Source: an uncultured Flavobacteriales bacterium (lineage in GTDB: Bacteria; Bacteroidota; Bacteroidia; Flavobacteriales_D; CAJJDF01). Taken from it: 64,000 nucleotides of DNA. Positions 25,564-34,186 of this stretch are shown piece after piece. Position 1 is the stretch's first letter; the number at the start of each line of letters is the position of its first letter. The notes under the pieces are model-generated. The model made no database searches and had not been told where the DNA came from. It was given only the letters and a program-made list of their open reading frames with translations. Both the position numbers and the translations under genes were made by a program. The stretch is taken from contig CAKZNB010000005.1 of NCBI GenBank assembly GCA_937129365.1, positions 189,021 through 253,020 of the forward strand, given 5' to 3'.

Positions 25564-26154
25564 CTACTTTAGTATCTTCCCAATAGTCCTAAAAATCAAC
25601 CAAATATCTCCAAAAAAAGATTGATTGTTGATGTATTGAATATTCAGCGTTAGTTTTTTTGGCATAATTACCTCTACATATTCTTTTTCGGGATTATCAG
25701 ACTTACCAAGAATTTCATTCTCATTGATGTATTCAATGGAAGCTAAATCAGTTAATCCTGGACGAATTGTAAGTACTTTCAATTGTTCTTGAGAATATTG
25801 ATTAACGTATTTTGGAACTTCGGGGCGAGGGCCCACTATGCTCATGTCACCTTTAATCACATTAATTAATTGTGGAATTTCGTCTAGTTTAAACTTTCTC
25901 AAAAATTTACCTATTCCAGTAATTCGGGAATCGTTTGTCCCTACGGTAATCTGACCTACTTTATCAGAATCAGGTTTCATGGTTCTGAATTTCAACAAAT
26001 TAAACTCTTTTCTATCTTTTCCTACACGAACTTGAGAATAAAAAATTCCTCCTTTGCTCGTGGCTAAAATCAACAAAGAGATGAAAATGAAAAAGGGTGA
26101 AAACACCACTAATCCAATTAAGGAAGAAACTATATCGAAACCTCTTTTTATCAA
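25564..26154 (-). CDS. Sugar phosphotransferase (monotopic phosphoglycosyltransferase, PglC/WcaJ type)
   Basis: 196 residues: a single re-entrant hydrophobic helix (IVSSLIGLVVFSPFFIFISL), then the catalytic block YSQVRVGKDRKEFNLLKFRT and GKFLRKFKLDEIPQLINVIK, and SIVGPRPEVPKYV. These are the signatures of enzymes that move a sugar phosphate from a nucleotide sugar to undecaprenyl phosphate and start exopolysaccharide or O-antigen synthesis. It is the minimal catalytic form, without the extra N-terminal membrane domain of WcaJ. It stands alone, with no polysaccharide cluster around it. Confidence 0.92.
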   Translation of the reverse strand: MIKRGFDIVSSLIGLVVFSPFFIFISLLILATSKGGIFYSQVRVGKDRKEFNLLKFRTMKPDSDKVGQITVGTNDSRITGIGKFLRKFKLDEIPQLINVIKGDMSIVGPRPEVPKYVNQYSQEQLKVLTIRPGLTDLASIEYINENEILGKSDNPEKEYVEVIMPKKLTLNIQYINNQSFFGDIWLIFRTIGKILK

Positions 26155-26155
26155 A

Positions 26156-26944
26156 TTAATTATTTAAAAAATTAGCTGGTGGAATGTAAAGTGAATCCGT
26201 GTCTTCTACAAACTCAAAATTAGATAGAGTAGCATTTCCTAGCGTATCAGTTAGTCCTTCTTCTTTAGTCCATCCATAAAAATTCCACTCAGTTGCTACA
26301 GGGATTGCGTTCAGCATTTGATAATTTGAATATTCAATTGCATGCGGATCTTCTTCCGCTTTTTCTACCGATTTATTAGCAGTTACAATGTAAGCTGCAA
26401 CCTGAATCATATTACTCGAAGTATCTGAATACACTTGATACCAGTCGTCTGGAGCATCTCCGGTTCCACTTGTAAAAGTTAACCGTTGAGAATTGTACCA
26501 GTTTCCGTTCATCTCTGTTTTTTCAGTTTCTGACCAAATAGTTCCTTCGTCATTTAATTTATAAGGTAACAAGAAAAAATAAGACCAAGTGTAAGCATCA
26601 AATCTTACTTTGTTTTCATTCATTCCTGGTGTGTAATACACTTTGTCTTGAATAAAATACACTTTATTCCCGTCTTTCATTTCTATTAATCCTTTTGAAG
26701 AATTGGTAGCCATAGTAAGTGTTCCGTTCAATCTTTCTTTCCCTCCAAAAGTCAATTGTATATCAAATTTCACATTGTCATGCGATAAAAACTTTTCTTT
26801 TCTGTGTCGCCTTTCTATTCTTTGAATGGTTGACATTTCTTGGTAAGTGAGTTCTTTTTCTTGCTCTTTGGAACTTTCTTCTTGTTTGGCTTCAGTACAA
26901 CTGAATAATACAATCAAAAAAAATAAAGGAATAAGGTGTTTCAT
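26156..26944 (-). CDS. Putative lipoprotein, possibly DUF6503 family
   Basis: 262 residues from the ATG at 26944, preferred over the track start at 26959 because it places the signal peptide directly at the N-terminus (MKHLIPLFFLIVLFSC, lipobox). The mature part is a beta-rich domain with FDIQLTFGGKERLNGTLTMA and several Tyr/Trp-rich strands. The pattern resembles outer-membrane lipoproteins annotated as DUF6503, though I am unsure of the family. It starts about 35 bases after the PabA gene and abuts the sugar transferase. Confidence 0.6.
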   Translation of the reverse strand: MKHLIPLFFLIVLFSCTEAKQEESSKEQEKELTYQEMSTIQRIERRHRKEKFLSHDNVKFDIQLTFGGKERLNGTLTMATNSSKGLIEMKDGNKVYFIQDKVYYTPGMNENKVRFDAYTWSYFFLLPYKLNDEGTIWSETEKTEMNGNWYNSQRLTFTSGTGDAPDDWYQVYSDTSSNMIQVAAYIVTANKSVEKAEEDPHAIEYSNYQMLNAIPVATEWNFYGWTKEEGLTDTLGNATLSNFEFVEDTDSLYIPPANFLNN

Positions 26945-26978
26945 GAAATTGGTTTTCAATTACAAAAGTACCGAAATT

Positions 26979-27560
26979 TTACGAATTCGATGACCAGTTT
27001 TCTATCATCTTCAAGCCATTTGGTGTAAGTACAGATTCTGGATGAAATTGCACTCCCACACAGTTATATTGCTTGTGTGCAAAAGCCATATTGGTAAAAT
27101 CATCAGTAGTGTAGCCAATTTCTCTAAGTGTATTGGGCCAATCTTTTATCGCCCAAGAATGATACCTTCCCACTTTTTGAATAGGTTGTAGTTCCTTGAA
27201 TAAAAAATGCGAATCATCAACTTCTATCTTGGAAGAAACGCCATGATGCACTTCTGTAAGATTAATTAGTTTGGCTCCAAAAAATTCAGCGAGAGCTTGA
27301 TGTCCTAAACATACTCCGAGTATGGGTTTGGTTGCAAAATAGGTTTCTATCACTTTATTCAATAGTCCAGCATCTTTGGGTAATCCTGGTCCTGGAGATA
27401 GGATGATTTTATCGTAGTTTTCTAATTCGGATAACTCAAATTCATCGTTTCGTTTTACGGTAACTTTGGCCCCAAATGATTCTACATAATGAACCAAATT
27501 GTAGGTAAACGAGTCGTAATTATCGACTATAAAAACGGATATATTTTTCTGTAAAGACAT
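26979..27560 (-). CDS. Glutamine amidotransferase component (PabA/TrpG)
   Basis: 193 residues from the ATG at 27560. A class I glutamine amidotransferase: DNYDSFTYNLVHYVESFGA at the N-terminus, LSPGPGLPKD, the catalytic Cys in LGVCLGHQAL, and the catalytic His/Glu in VGVQFHPESVLT. The protein supplies ammonia to anthranilate or aminodeoxychorismate synthase. Its synthase partner (trpE/pabB) is not next to it, so the tryptophan and folate roles cannot be separated. A strong hairpin covers the start codon. Confidence 0.9.
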   Translation of the reverse strand: MSLQKNISVFIVDNYDSFTYNLVHYVESFGAKVTVKRNDEFELSELENYDKIILSPGPGLPKDAGLLNKVIETYFATKPILGVCLGHQALAEFFGAKLINLTEVHHGVSSKIEVDDSHFLFKELQPIQKVGRYHSWAIKDWPNTLREIGYTTDDFTNMAFAHKQYNCVGVQFHPESVLTPNGLKMIENWSSNS

Positions 27561-27599
27561 CAAGGGATAAAAGTAATGAACTTACTTGAATCCCTTGAT
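27559..27599 (-). promoter_or_regulatory. Hairpin covering the pabA/trpG-like start codon
   Basis: ATCAAGGGAT (27559-27568) and ATCCCTTGAT (27590-27599) make a perfect 10-base stem. Inside it AAGTAA/TTACTT makes a second 6-base stem, with a 2-base symmetric internal loop and a 5-base terminal loop. On the minus strand the outer stem ends in the ATG of the amidotransferase gene and is not followed by a T run. It looks like an mRNA structure over the ribosome landing site rather than a terminator. Confidence 0.5.
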
Positions 27600-27624
27600 A
27601 TATTTTTATATGTTTAGAATAATA

Positions 27625-29304
27625 TTATCCAGCTTTATATGCTACCTCAGAACCATAAGGTATTGATCTTGTTACTCCCTGAGGTCTGTAACTTATCTTA
27701 CTAAAAAAAACTCTATCACCTCTTCTGAGATTTTTTACAGCATTCTTCATTCTATTAGTTAAATTACTAGATCTTGATTCTCCAACTATAACCAATCTTC
27801 CATTGGTAACAATTTCCATTTTGAAGGCTGTAACGGTATAGTTTACATTTAAAATTGAACTCGGAGGATTTTTTACTACAACTTTATTAGCTTGTCCTCT
27901 ATCTCCAGAACTAAGAGTTCCCTCGGTTTTATTCAAAAATGTAAACACAGGTTTAGGAAGAGGTTTCACCTTATACTTTCTGGTTAATCTAGAATCCTTA
28001 GCTCTTACAGTAATTTCAGGTGTTGTACCTTTTCTTACTCTTGCAACATAACCATTATCTTTTTTTCTAAAAGATTCGCATTGTGGGCAACTTGCCTGAA
28101 TGTCACTTGAAGAATACCCAGAAAAAGAAGTCTCAATGAAGTTATCGTAATTGGCATACAACACATTATATTGTGGAATTGAAATTGAACCCACTGGCTT
28201 CCCCACCGTATACTCAAAACTCCAAGGAAATTCTTTTTTCCCGTCTGCTAAATCCAACACCAAAGAACCTTCAACTGTTTGTTGACCTACCGAATTCGCT
28301 TTGAGAGTAAATCGGTTGTTGTTACTTGTAAGTTCTTGTGATCCAATTTGATATTTAATTGGGTAAGTGGCAGTGCTATCATAGGCAATAATTCCTACTC
28401 TCACTCCAAGCGTATCTCCTTGATTCAAATACCGAGTGGATGCAATTAATTGCGGTTCTATTTTGTTGATTTTAAATATCTGCCCACTCATTTTACTAAG
28501 TACCAATTCTAAAGATTTTTGTTGGGCCATTCTCACTTGATTTCTCAATTCTGTAAAAACTCCAATTGCTCCTACAATGGGTTGGTAATCAAACTTTACC
28601 AATTGCCAATCTTGATCTTTGTCGTGATTTTTTAGTTTCTCTGGTTGGTACAGCATATTGTAAATAGAAAGCAATTTCAATTTATCGGGATGCTCGCTTT
28701 TGTCTAAGTTTTTTTCTAATGTTTTAGCATCTGATAACCATTCTGGTTTTACTTCAAAAGTTTTTCTCCCTTGCGTATAATTTCCCATAGTCAGTAAAAG
28801 AGAATCTCTTAATACTAATAACTTGGTTCTTATTTCTCCGCCTTTTTTGTAACCCTCAGAATTTTGTTCTCCGCCAAACATGCGGGTAGCAATGTCATAA
28901 TCTTCTTTGTTGTGAATGGTTTCAATGGGTTTCCAAGTCGTGTATTGACTTTCTTTTGTTTTGGTAAACCAATTTTTTTCTTTTTCAGATTCCTCCATCA
29001 GTTGGTTTAGGTTTTCCAATAAATAGTCATCCAACTTATTTGCCAGTCTGTTTACCTTTTCTGTTTTGGGCTTCCATTTTTGGAATGATTTTTTGGTGGT
29101 AGGATCAACTTCCATCATACTGAATTTTGCCATAAATCCGTTGATTCCTTCTACCAAATTGTTGTTGTTTACTAGCATTTGATTGTCTTGAGTTACAAAT
29201 GCATTGATAATTTCTTTGGACACATTGAGTGCCAGCAAGGCAGTGAGTACCAAGTACATCATGCCTATCATTTTTTGTCGGGGTGTTTCTTTTCCTCCTG
29301 CCAT
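27625..29304 (-). CDS. gldM: GldM-family T9SS/gliding motor protein, without neighbouring gldL/N
   Basis: 559 residues from the ATG at 29304; this start gives the family-typical MAGGKETPRQKMIGMMYLVL, whereas the track start adds nine extra residues. The single transmembrane helix is MMYLVLTALLALNVSKEI. With this start the conserved Arg and Glu fall at positions 9 and 31, the residues reported as functional in Flavobacterium GldM. The periplasmic part ends in the usual D4-like region (NRMKNAVKNLRRGDRVFFSK). GldM forms, with GldL, the proton-driven rotary motor of type IX secretion. Here no gldK, gldL or gldN is adjacent. Confidence 0.88.
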   Translation of the reverse strand: MAGGKETPRQKMIGMMYLVLTALLALNVSKEIINAFVTQDNQMLVNNNNLVEGINGFMAKFSMMEVDPTTKKSFQKWKPKTEKVNRLANKLDDYLLENLNQLMEESEKEKNWFTKTKESQYTTWKPIETIHNKEDYDIATRMFGGEQNSEGYKKGGEIRTKLLVLRDSLLLTMGNYTQGRKTFEVKPEWLSDAKTLEKNLDKSEHPDKLKLLSIYNMLYQPEKLKNHDKDQDWQLVKFDYQPIVGAIGVFTELRNQVRMAQQKSLELVLSKMSGQIFKINKIEPQLIASTRYLNQGDTLGVRVGIIAYDSTATYPIKYQIGSQELTSNNNRFTLKANSVGQQTVEGSLVLDLADGKKEFPWSFEYTVGKPVGSISIPQYNVLYANYDNFIETSFSGYSSSDIQASCPQCESFRKKDNGYVARVRKGTTPEITVRAKDSRLTRKYKVKPLPKPVFTFLNKTEGTLSSGDRGQANKVVVKNPPSSILNVNYTVTAFKMEIVTNGRLVIVGESRSSNLTNRMKNAVKNLRRGDRVFFSKISYRPQGVTRSIPYGSEVAYKAG

Positions 29305-29369
29305 AATACAAGTTTTTTGTTCCCAACCCAATAAAAATTGGAATCGAGAGGATTAATAACTAGAAAAAG

Positions 29370-29381
29370 TAAACCGGTTTA
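29370..29381. promoter_or_regulatory. 12-base palindrome in the gldM/OLD divergent region
   Basis: TAAACCGGTTTA is a perfect palindrome in the intergenic space between the divergent gldM and OLD genes. It could be an operator for either; there is no further support. Confidence 0.25.
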
Positions 29382-29434
29382 TCTTTTGTACGCTTGTATA
29401 ATGTGGAATTGAGAAAAAGTAACGGGATGTTTTT

Positions 29435-29442
29435 TATATTTG
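29435..29442 (+). promoter_or_regulatory. Promoter -7 element of the OLD nuclease gene
   Basis: TATATTTG followed by T matches the Bacteroidota -7 consensus TAnnTTTGY and lies 24 bases before the ATG. The -33 side has only an ATTG at 29408. Confidence 0.5.
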
Positions 29443-29466
29443 TTTTAAAGAATTAATAAAATCTAT

Positions 29467-31293
29467 ATGAATCTAAAATCTTTAACATTAAAGAATTTCA
29501 GAGCCTACGAGACTGAAACTAAAATTGAGTTTGATCAACTAACAACAATTATAGGGAAGAATGATATTGGGAAGTCAACTATACTTGAAGCACTTGAAAT
29601 ATTTTTTAATAATCAAACTGTTAAAATTGATTCATCTGATTCTAATATTCATTCTGTAAGCAAGGATGTTGAAATTATCTGTGAATTTACAGAATTTCCT
29701 GATGTAATTTCAATTGACACTTCTTCTCCAACCAATCTAAAAGATGAATTTTTACTTTCTAAAGAAAACACATTAGTTATCAAAAAGAAAATTGATTGTA
29801 GCAAAAAAAATCCTAGCATAGAAATATTTATTGTTGCAAATCATCCAACTGAAAAAGGAGTTTCAAATCTATTAGAATTAAAAGAAAATGAATTACAAGC
29901 TATCATTAAATCAAAATCTCTAAATTCTAAGCTTAAAGGAAATCCAACTATGCGAAAAGCAATTTGGAATTCTGTAAGTGACTTGAAACTTGAAGAAATT
30001 GAAATTCCTGTCTCTAAACCTAAAGAAGACACTAAACGAATTTGGGAACAAATTGATGCATATCTTCCGTTTTTTGCATTATTCCAAAGCGACAGAAGCA
30101 GTAGTGATTCCGACAATGAAGTTCAAGATCCGATGAAAGTTGCAATAGCGGCAGCTATGTCAGAAGTCCAAAAAGAAATAAATGATATCCAGCAGAAAGT
30201 AAAAGAAAAAGCTGAAGAAATAGCTAGTAATACTCACAAAGCTCTTCAAGAGATTGACAAGAGCCTTGCAAATAAACTCGATCCAAAATTCAACCCCCCA
30301 ACTCCAGCAAAATGGAATGGTTTATTCTCTATTAAATTAGACACAGACGATGGTATTCCACTAAATAAAAGAGGAAGTGGAGTAAGAAGAATGATTCTTG
30401 TTAGTTTTTTTAAAGCTGAAGCAGAAAGAAGATTGAAATCCTCTACTAAACAAAACATAATATACGCAATAGAAGAACCAGAAACTGCACAACATCCTAA
30501 TAATCAGAAAATTTTAATTGAATCGTTTAAATCATTAGCTAACGAAAGTGATTGCCAAATAATCCTTACTACACATAGTCCTGGATTAGCCTCAGAATTA
30601 CCGATTGAAAGTTTAAGATTTATATTTAAAAATGATAATGATGAATTGAAAATTGATTTAGGTGATGTAGTATTTCCTAAAATTGCAAAAACACTAGGAG
30701 TAACGCCTGACAGTAGGGTTAAAATTTTATTTTGTGTTGAAGGGCCGACTGATGTTGATGCAATTTGCTGTTTGAGTAACGCAATGAAGATTAAATACCC
30801 TGAATTGCCTGATTTAAGAAATGATGAAAGAATAGCTTTTGTGCTCATGGGTGGTTCAACTTTGAAACATTGGGTAAACCATAATTATTTGAAAGAATTA
30901 GGAAAGCCTGAATTTCATTTATATGATAATGATGTTACCACATATCAAAACTCTATAGATAAAGTTAATAATAGAGAAGATAATTCTCAGGGACAATTAA
31001 CGCAAAAACTTGAAATCGAAAGTTATTTACATTCAGATGCAATTAAAATAGGTTTTGATATTGATATTGAAGTTCATGATCAGCATAACGCTGATGGAAA
31101 AGCAACTCCTAAGATTTTTGCAGAAGCATATTCTAAAAAAATTGGTCTTTCTAACATAATTCGAGATAAAAATGCCAAAAAATTCTTAGCAGAGAAGGCA
31201 TTTCCAAACATGACTGCAGAAATGATTGAAGAGCGAGATCAAAATAACGAAGTTAAAGGATGGTTTGAAAAAATAAATGAATTATTAAATTAA
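29467..31293 (+). CDS. OLD-family ATP-dependent nuclease (ABC ATPase + TOPRIM)
   Basis: 608 residues. The N-terminal ABC-type ATPase has Walker A TIIGKNDIGKSTILEAL, a coiled-coil insertion (VQKEINDIQQKVKEKAEEIA), signature-like NKRGSGVRRMILVSFF and Walker B IIYAIEEPETAQHP, with the switch His in TTHSPGLASE. The C-terminal TOPRIM domain starts at about residue 415 (LFCVEGPTDVDAI) and has GGSTLKHWV, YDNDV and IESYLH. P2 phage OLD and the Gabija GajA nuclease belong here. No UvrD-like helicase gene is adjacent, so this is a class 1 type rather than Gabija. A role in phage defence is plausible. Confidence 0.9.
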   Translation: MNLKSLTLKNFRAYETETKIEFDQLTTIIGKNDIGKSTILEALEIFFNNQTVKIDSSDSNIHSVSKDVEIICEFTEFPDVISIDTSSPTNLKDEFLLSKENTLVIKKKIDCSKKNPSIEIFIVANHPTEKGVSNLLELKENELQAIIKSKSLNSKLKGNPTMRKAIWNSVSDLKLEEIEIPVSKPKEDTKRIWEQIDAYLPFFALFQSDRSSSDSDNEVQDPMKVAIAAAMSEVQKEINDIQQKVKEKAEEIASNTHKALQEIDKSLANKLDPKFNPPTPAKWNGLFSIKLDTDDGIPLNKRGSGVRRMILVSFFKAEAERRLKSSTKQNIIYAIEEPETAQHPNNQKILIESFKSLANESDCQIILTTHSPGLASELPIESLRFIFKNDNDELKIDLGDVVFPKIAKTLGVTPDSRVKILFCVEGPTDVDAICCLSNAMKIKYPELPDLRNDERIAFVLMGGSTLKHWVNHNYLKELGKPEFHLYDNDVTTYQNSIDKVNNREDNSQGQLTQKLEIESYLHSDAIKIGFDIDIEVHDQHNADGKATPKIFAEAYSKKIGLSNIIRDKNAKKFLAEKAFPNMTAEMIEERDQNNEVKGWFEKINELLN

Positions 31294-31299
31294 ATATAA

Positions 31300-31752
31300 A
31301 TGACCGAACTAACCCACCTCCTCGAAACAAGAAAAAACTTCTTGAACGTAGTTAATTCCTTAACTACCGAACAACTTAATCACATCCCAGATGGATTGAA
31401 CAACAACATTATCTGGAATTTTGGGCATGCTATTGTGACTCACCAGTTGCTGTGCTATAATTTGTCAGGAAACAGAATGTACACCAACAAAGAGTTGGTT
31501 CACAAATACCGAATTGGCACCAAACCCGAAGCACCTGTTTCTGCTGAAGAAATTGAGGAGTTGAAAAAACTAGCACTTGAGTTAGTGTCAATATTTGAAA
31601 CAGATATACAAACGGATATGTTCAAGGAGTACAAAGAATATACTACGAGTTACAATGTAACGCTATCAAACATTGAGGATGCAGTGAAATTTAATAATGT
31701 GCATGAAGGGTTGCATTTGGGTTATGCAATGGCTATCAGAAAGATGATTTAA
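31300..31752 (+). CDS. DinB-like four-helix protein
   Basis: 150 residues. LLETRKNFLNVVNSL, NIIWNFGHAIVTHQLLCYNL and the C-terminal VHEGLHLGYAMAIRKM show the DinB fold with its His ligands (GHA.. and HEGLH). The family consists of metal-dependent small-molecule transferases or proteins of unknown function. It lies 6 bases after the OLD gene, so readthrough from the OLD promoter is likely although a functional link is not evident. Confidence 0.8.
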   Translation: MTELTHLLETRKNFLNVVNSLTTEQLNHIPDGLNNNIIWNFGHAIVTHQLLCYNLSGNRMYTNKELVHKYRIGTKPEAPVSAEEIEELKKLALELVSIFETDIQTDMFKEYKEYTTSYNVTLSNIEDAVKFNNVHEGLHLGYAMAIRKMI

Positions 31753-31775
31753 CCAATTATGAATTAAAATTAGTG

Positions 31776-31783
31776 TACTTTTG
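31776..31783 (+). promoter_or_regulatory. Promoter -7 element supporting the TTG start at 31805
   Basis: TACTTTTG fits TAnnTTTG and lies 21 bases before the TTG start codon. This makes transcription begin just before TTG and supports that start over later ATG codons. Confidence 0.4.
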
Positions 31784-31804
31784 GTCTTCGTAAATAGGTA
31801 AATT

Positions 31805-32977
31805 TTGAGTAAAAATTCTAAGCAAGTAGCCAAAAGAGAAATCGTTTCCTCCATACATTCTTTAGATAGGGATGCCTGGAACACAGTTACTAAAAACGAT
31901 AATATTTATCTTTCGTATTCCTACTTAGCTGCCCTTGAGGAAATTATGAACAGAGAAATGGATTTTTATTATTCTATTTCTTATGATTTTGAAAACAAAC
32001 CAGTGTTGGCAGCTTCTTTTCAGGTGGTTCTTTTTTCTGATAAAAAGAAAAGAAAGAATACATTTCAGGATAAGTATTGCTTGGTAAAAAACAAACTACT
32101 CTCATTCAATATATTGGTGTGTGGAAATGTATTTTCTGATGGAGAGAATGGATTTATTTATGGGAATGAGATTTCTAAAAAAGAAGCTATTATCGAGCTA
32201 ACCGCCATTACCGAAGAAATAAAAATTATTAGCAAAAAGACTAATAAAAAACTTCCAGTAGTACTGTTCAAAGAGTTTTGGGCTAAGGAAGATACGTATA
32301 CCAAATCCTTTAAGAAACAAAGTTTTAGAGAGTTTATGATTGATGTAAACATGGTATTGCCCATTCATGAATCTTGGAATAGTTTAGACGATTATTTATT
32401 TAGCCTCAAAACAAAATATAGAACGAGAGCCAACAGTGTTTTTAAGAAATCGGAAGATCTTGTAATCAAAAATTTATCGGCTGATGAAATTGTGACTTAC
32501 AATTCAGAAGTTAAAACGCTATTTAACAATGTGGTGGACAATGCTTCTTTCAGTTTAGGAGCTTTAAATACGATGGCATTTGCCAAGTTTAAAGAAGCTT
32601 TGAAAGAGCAGTTTAATTTTAAAGCAGCATTTTTGGAAGATAAAATGGTGGGATTTTGCACTTCCTTTTTTCACAATAACATACTAGAAGCCAATTATGT
32701 AGGGATTGATTATACCTACAACCAAGATAAGGCTATTTACCAACGATTGTTATACGAATATGTTGAAATCGCACTGGAATTAAACGCAACAGAATTGCAA
32801 TTGGGCAGAACAAGTGAATTAATAAAAAGTGCAATTGGAGCTGTGCCTGAAAACATGAAATTATATGCAAAACACAAAAGTACAATTCCAAATTTGCTAC
32901 TGAAACCTGCTTTTCACTTTATTTCGCCAAGTAAATTTGAACTTCGTCAACCATTCAAAATAGAATACGCATTATAA
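31805..32977 (+). CDS. GNAT/FemAB-like N-acyltransferase family protein
   Basis: 390 residues with a TTG start. The layout is that of BioF2/FemAB-like acetyltransferases: an N-terminal half (WNTVTKNDNIYLSYSYLAAL) and a C-terminal GNAT-like half (SLKTKYRTRANSVFKKSED; FKAAFLEDKMVGFCTSFFHN; YNQDKAIYQRLLYEYVEIAL; LQLGRTS). Relatives are often labelled peptidoglycan-biosynthesis-like proteins, but a substrate is not known. Its stop is immediately followed by the ATG of the ydjM-like gene. Confidence 0.75.
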   Translation: MSKNSKQVAKREIVSSIHSLDRDAWNTVTKNDNIYLSYSYLAALEEIMNREMDFYYSISYDFENKPVLAASFQVVLFSDKKKRKNTFQDKYCLVKNKLLSFNILVCGNVFSDGENGFIYGNEISKKEAIIELTAITEEIKIISKKTNKKLPVVLFKEFWAKEDTYTKSFKKQSFREFMIDVNMVLPIHESWNSLDDYLFSLKTKYRTRANSVFKKSEDLVIKNLSADEIVTYNSEVKTLFNNVVDNASFSLGALNTMAFAKFKEALKEQFNFKAAFLEDKMVGFCTSFFHNNILEANYVGIDYTYNQDKAIYQRLLYEYVEIALELNATELQLGRTSELIKSAIGAVPENMKLYAKHKSTIPNLLLKPAFHFISPSKFELRQPFKIEYAL

Positions 32978-34129
32978 ATGGATTCATTAACACAAATAGT
33001 TTTAGGAGCAGCTGTAGGAGAGGCTGTTTTGGGAAGAAAAATTGGAAACAAAGCTATGCTTTGGGGAGCAATTGCAGGAACAATTCCTGATTTGGATGTG
33101 TACATCAAATTATTCACAGATCCTATTACTGCTACAGAAATGCACCGAGGAATCTCACATTCTTTACTGTTTTCTATATTGATGGCACCCATCCTCGCAT
33201 GGTTTGTTAGGAAAAGTGAAAAAGTAACATTGGGAATAATTACTATCGCAGTTTTTGGACTGATGCTATGTTACTCCATTTTTGTGCAAAACAATGATAA
33301 CCTCTGGGTACTAATTTTTATTGCAGTTGTTGGTTTAGGGCTATTAGCATTAATTAATTTTGCGAAATACAAGTCAACCGCCACTTTCAAGCAATGGAGT
33401 TGGTTATTCTTTTGGACACTAGTAACTCATCCTTTGTTAGATACACACACTACCTGGGGAACTCAGTTCTTTTGGCCATTTGAATACCGATTGGCTTACA
33501 AAAATATCTTTGTAGCAGATCCTTTGTATACACTACCTTTCTTGATTTTTGTGGTATTAGCAATGTGTTATAAAAGAACAAATCCTAAGAGAAGAATGTT
33601 TAATAACATTGGGTTAATTGTGAGTTCAACTTACATGGCTATAACTTTCATTTTGAAAGGAATAGGTTACGGAAAGTTTGAAACTGTTCTTTCTGAAAAT
33701 AAGATTGAATACATAGAAATGGATACGCGTCCTTCTCCGCTAAACACTATATTATGGAATGCCCAAGTTGAAACTGAGACAGGTTTCAGGATGGCATATT
33801 ACTCCTTTTTTGATACGAAAGAAATAATTTTTGGAAATGAAATTCCGAAAAACCATGAATTGCTTGAACCATACAAAGACCAAAAAGTGGTGAAACAATT
33901 AATTCATATTTCTACTGGTTGGTATTTGGTAAACAAAGCCGAGCAAGACACTTTGATATTTACGGACATCCGTTTTGGGCAATTTGGATTTGAGGATGAC
34001 TCCCCATTTATCTGGAATTACAAATTGTGGATGAACGAAAAAGGAGTAATGGAAGCGGTTCAAATTCAGCCTCAATTTAATGTAAAAGAAGGAATGAATG
34101 ATCTTAAAAAGCGTATTTCTGGAAATTAA
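32978..34129 (+). CDS. YdjM-family membrane-bound metal-dependent hydrolase
   Basis: 383 residues. The N-terminus MDSLTQIVLGAAVGEAVLGR, the metal-site motifs GTIPDLDVY and MHRGISHSLLFS, and THPLLDTHTTWG are diagnostic of the YdjM/DUF457 family. It has about five or six membrane helices followed by a soluble C-terminal domain of about 150 residues. The family is loosely related to phospholipase C-like zinc hydrolases; in E. coli it is an SOS gene. Abuts the preceding acyltransferase-like gene with no spacer. Confidence 0.88.
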   Translation: MDSLTQIVLGAAVGEAVLGRKIGNKAMLWGAIAGTIPDLDVYIKLFTDPITATEMHRGISHSLLFSILMAPILAWFVRKSEKVTLGIITIAVFGLMLCYSIFVQNNDNLWVLIFIAVVGLGLLALINFAKYKSTATFKQWSWLFFWTLVTHPLLDTHTTWGTQFFWPFEYRLAYKNIFVADPLYTLPFLIFVVLAMCYKRTNPKRRMFNNIGLIVSSTYMAITFILKGIGYGKFETVLSENKIEYIEMDTRPSPLNTILWNAQVETETGFRMAYYSFFDTKEIIFGNEIPKNHELLEPYKDQKVVKQLIHISTGWYLVNKAEQDTLIFTDIRFGQFGFEDDSPFIWNYKLWMNEKGVMEAVQIQPQFNVKEGMNDLKKRISGN

Positions 34130-34133
34130 TTTA

Positions 34134-34163
34134 TAAAAAAATTCCCAGTAAATACTGAGGATT
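34134..34163 (-). terminator. Terminator of the DUF1761 gene
   Basis: On the minus strand, AATCCTCAGTATTTACTGGG folds into a short stem with one G-U pair and is followed by AATTTTTTTAT. It lies between the convergent ydjM-like and DUF1761 genes. Confidence 0.55.
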
Positions 34164-34186
34164 CTTAAATTGTAAAATCTAAACTA

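Noticed and set aside
29305-29331. Upstream start of GldM in the track
   Set aside because: The internal ATG gives MAGGK and puts Arg9 and Glu31 at their reported positions.
29467-31752. Gabija system
   Set aside because: OLD-type ATPase-TOPRIM present, but no UvrD-like helicase gene next to it; the following gene is DinB-like.
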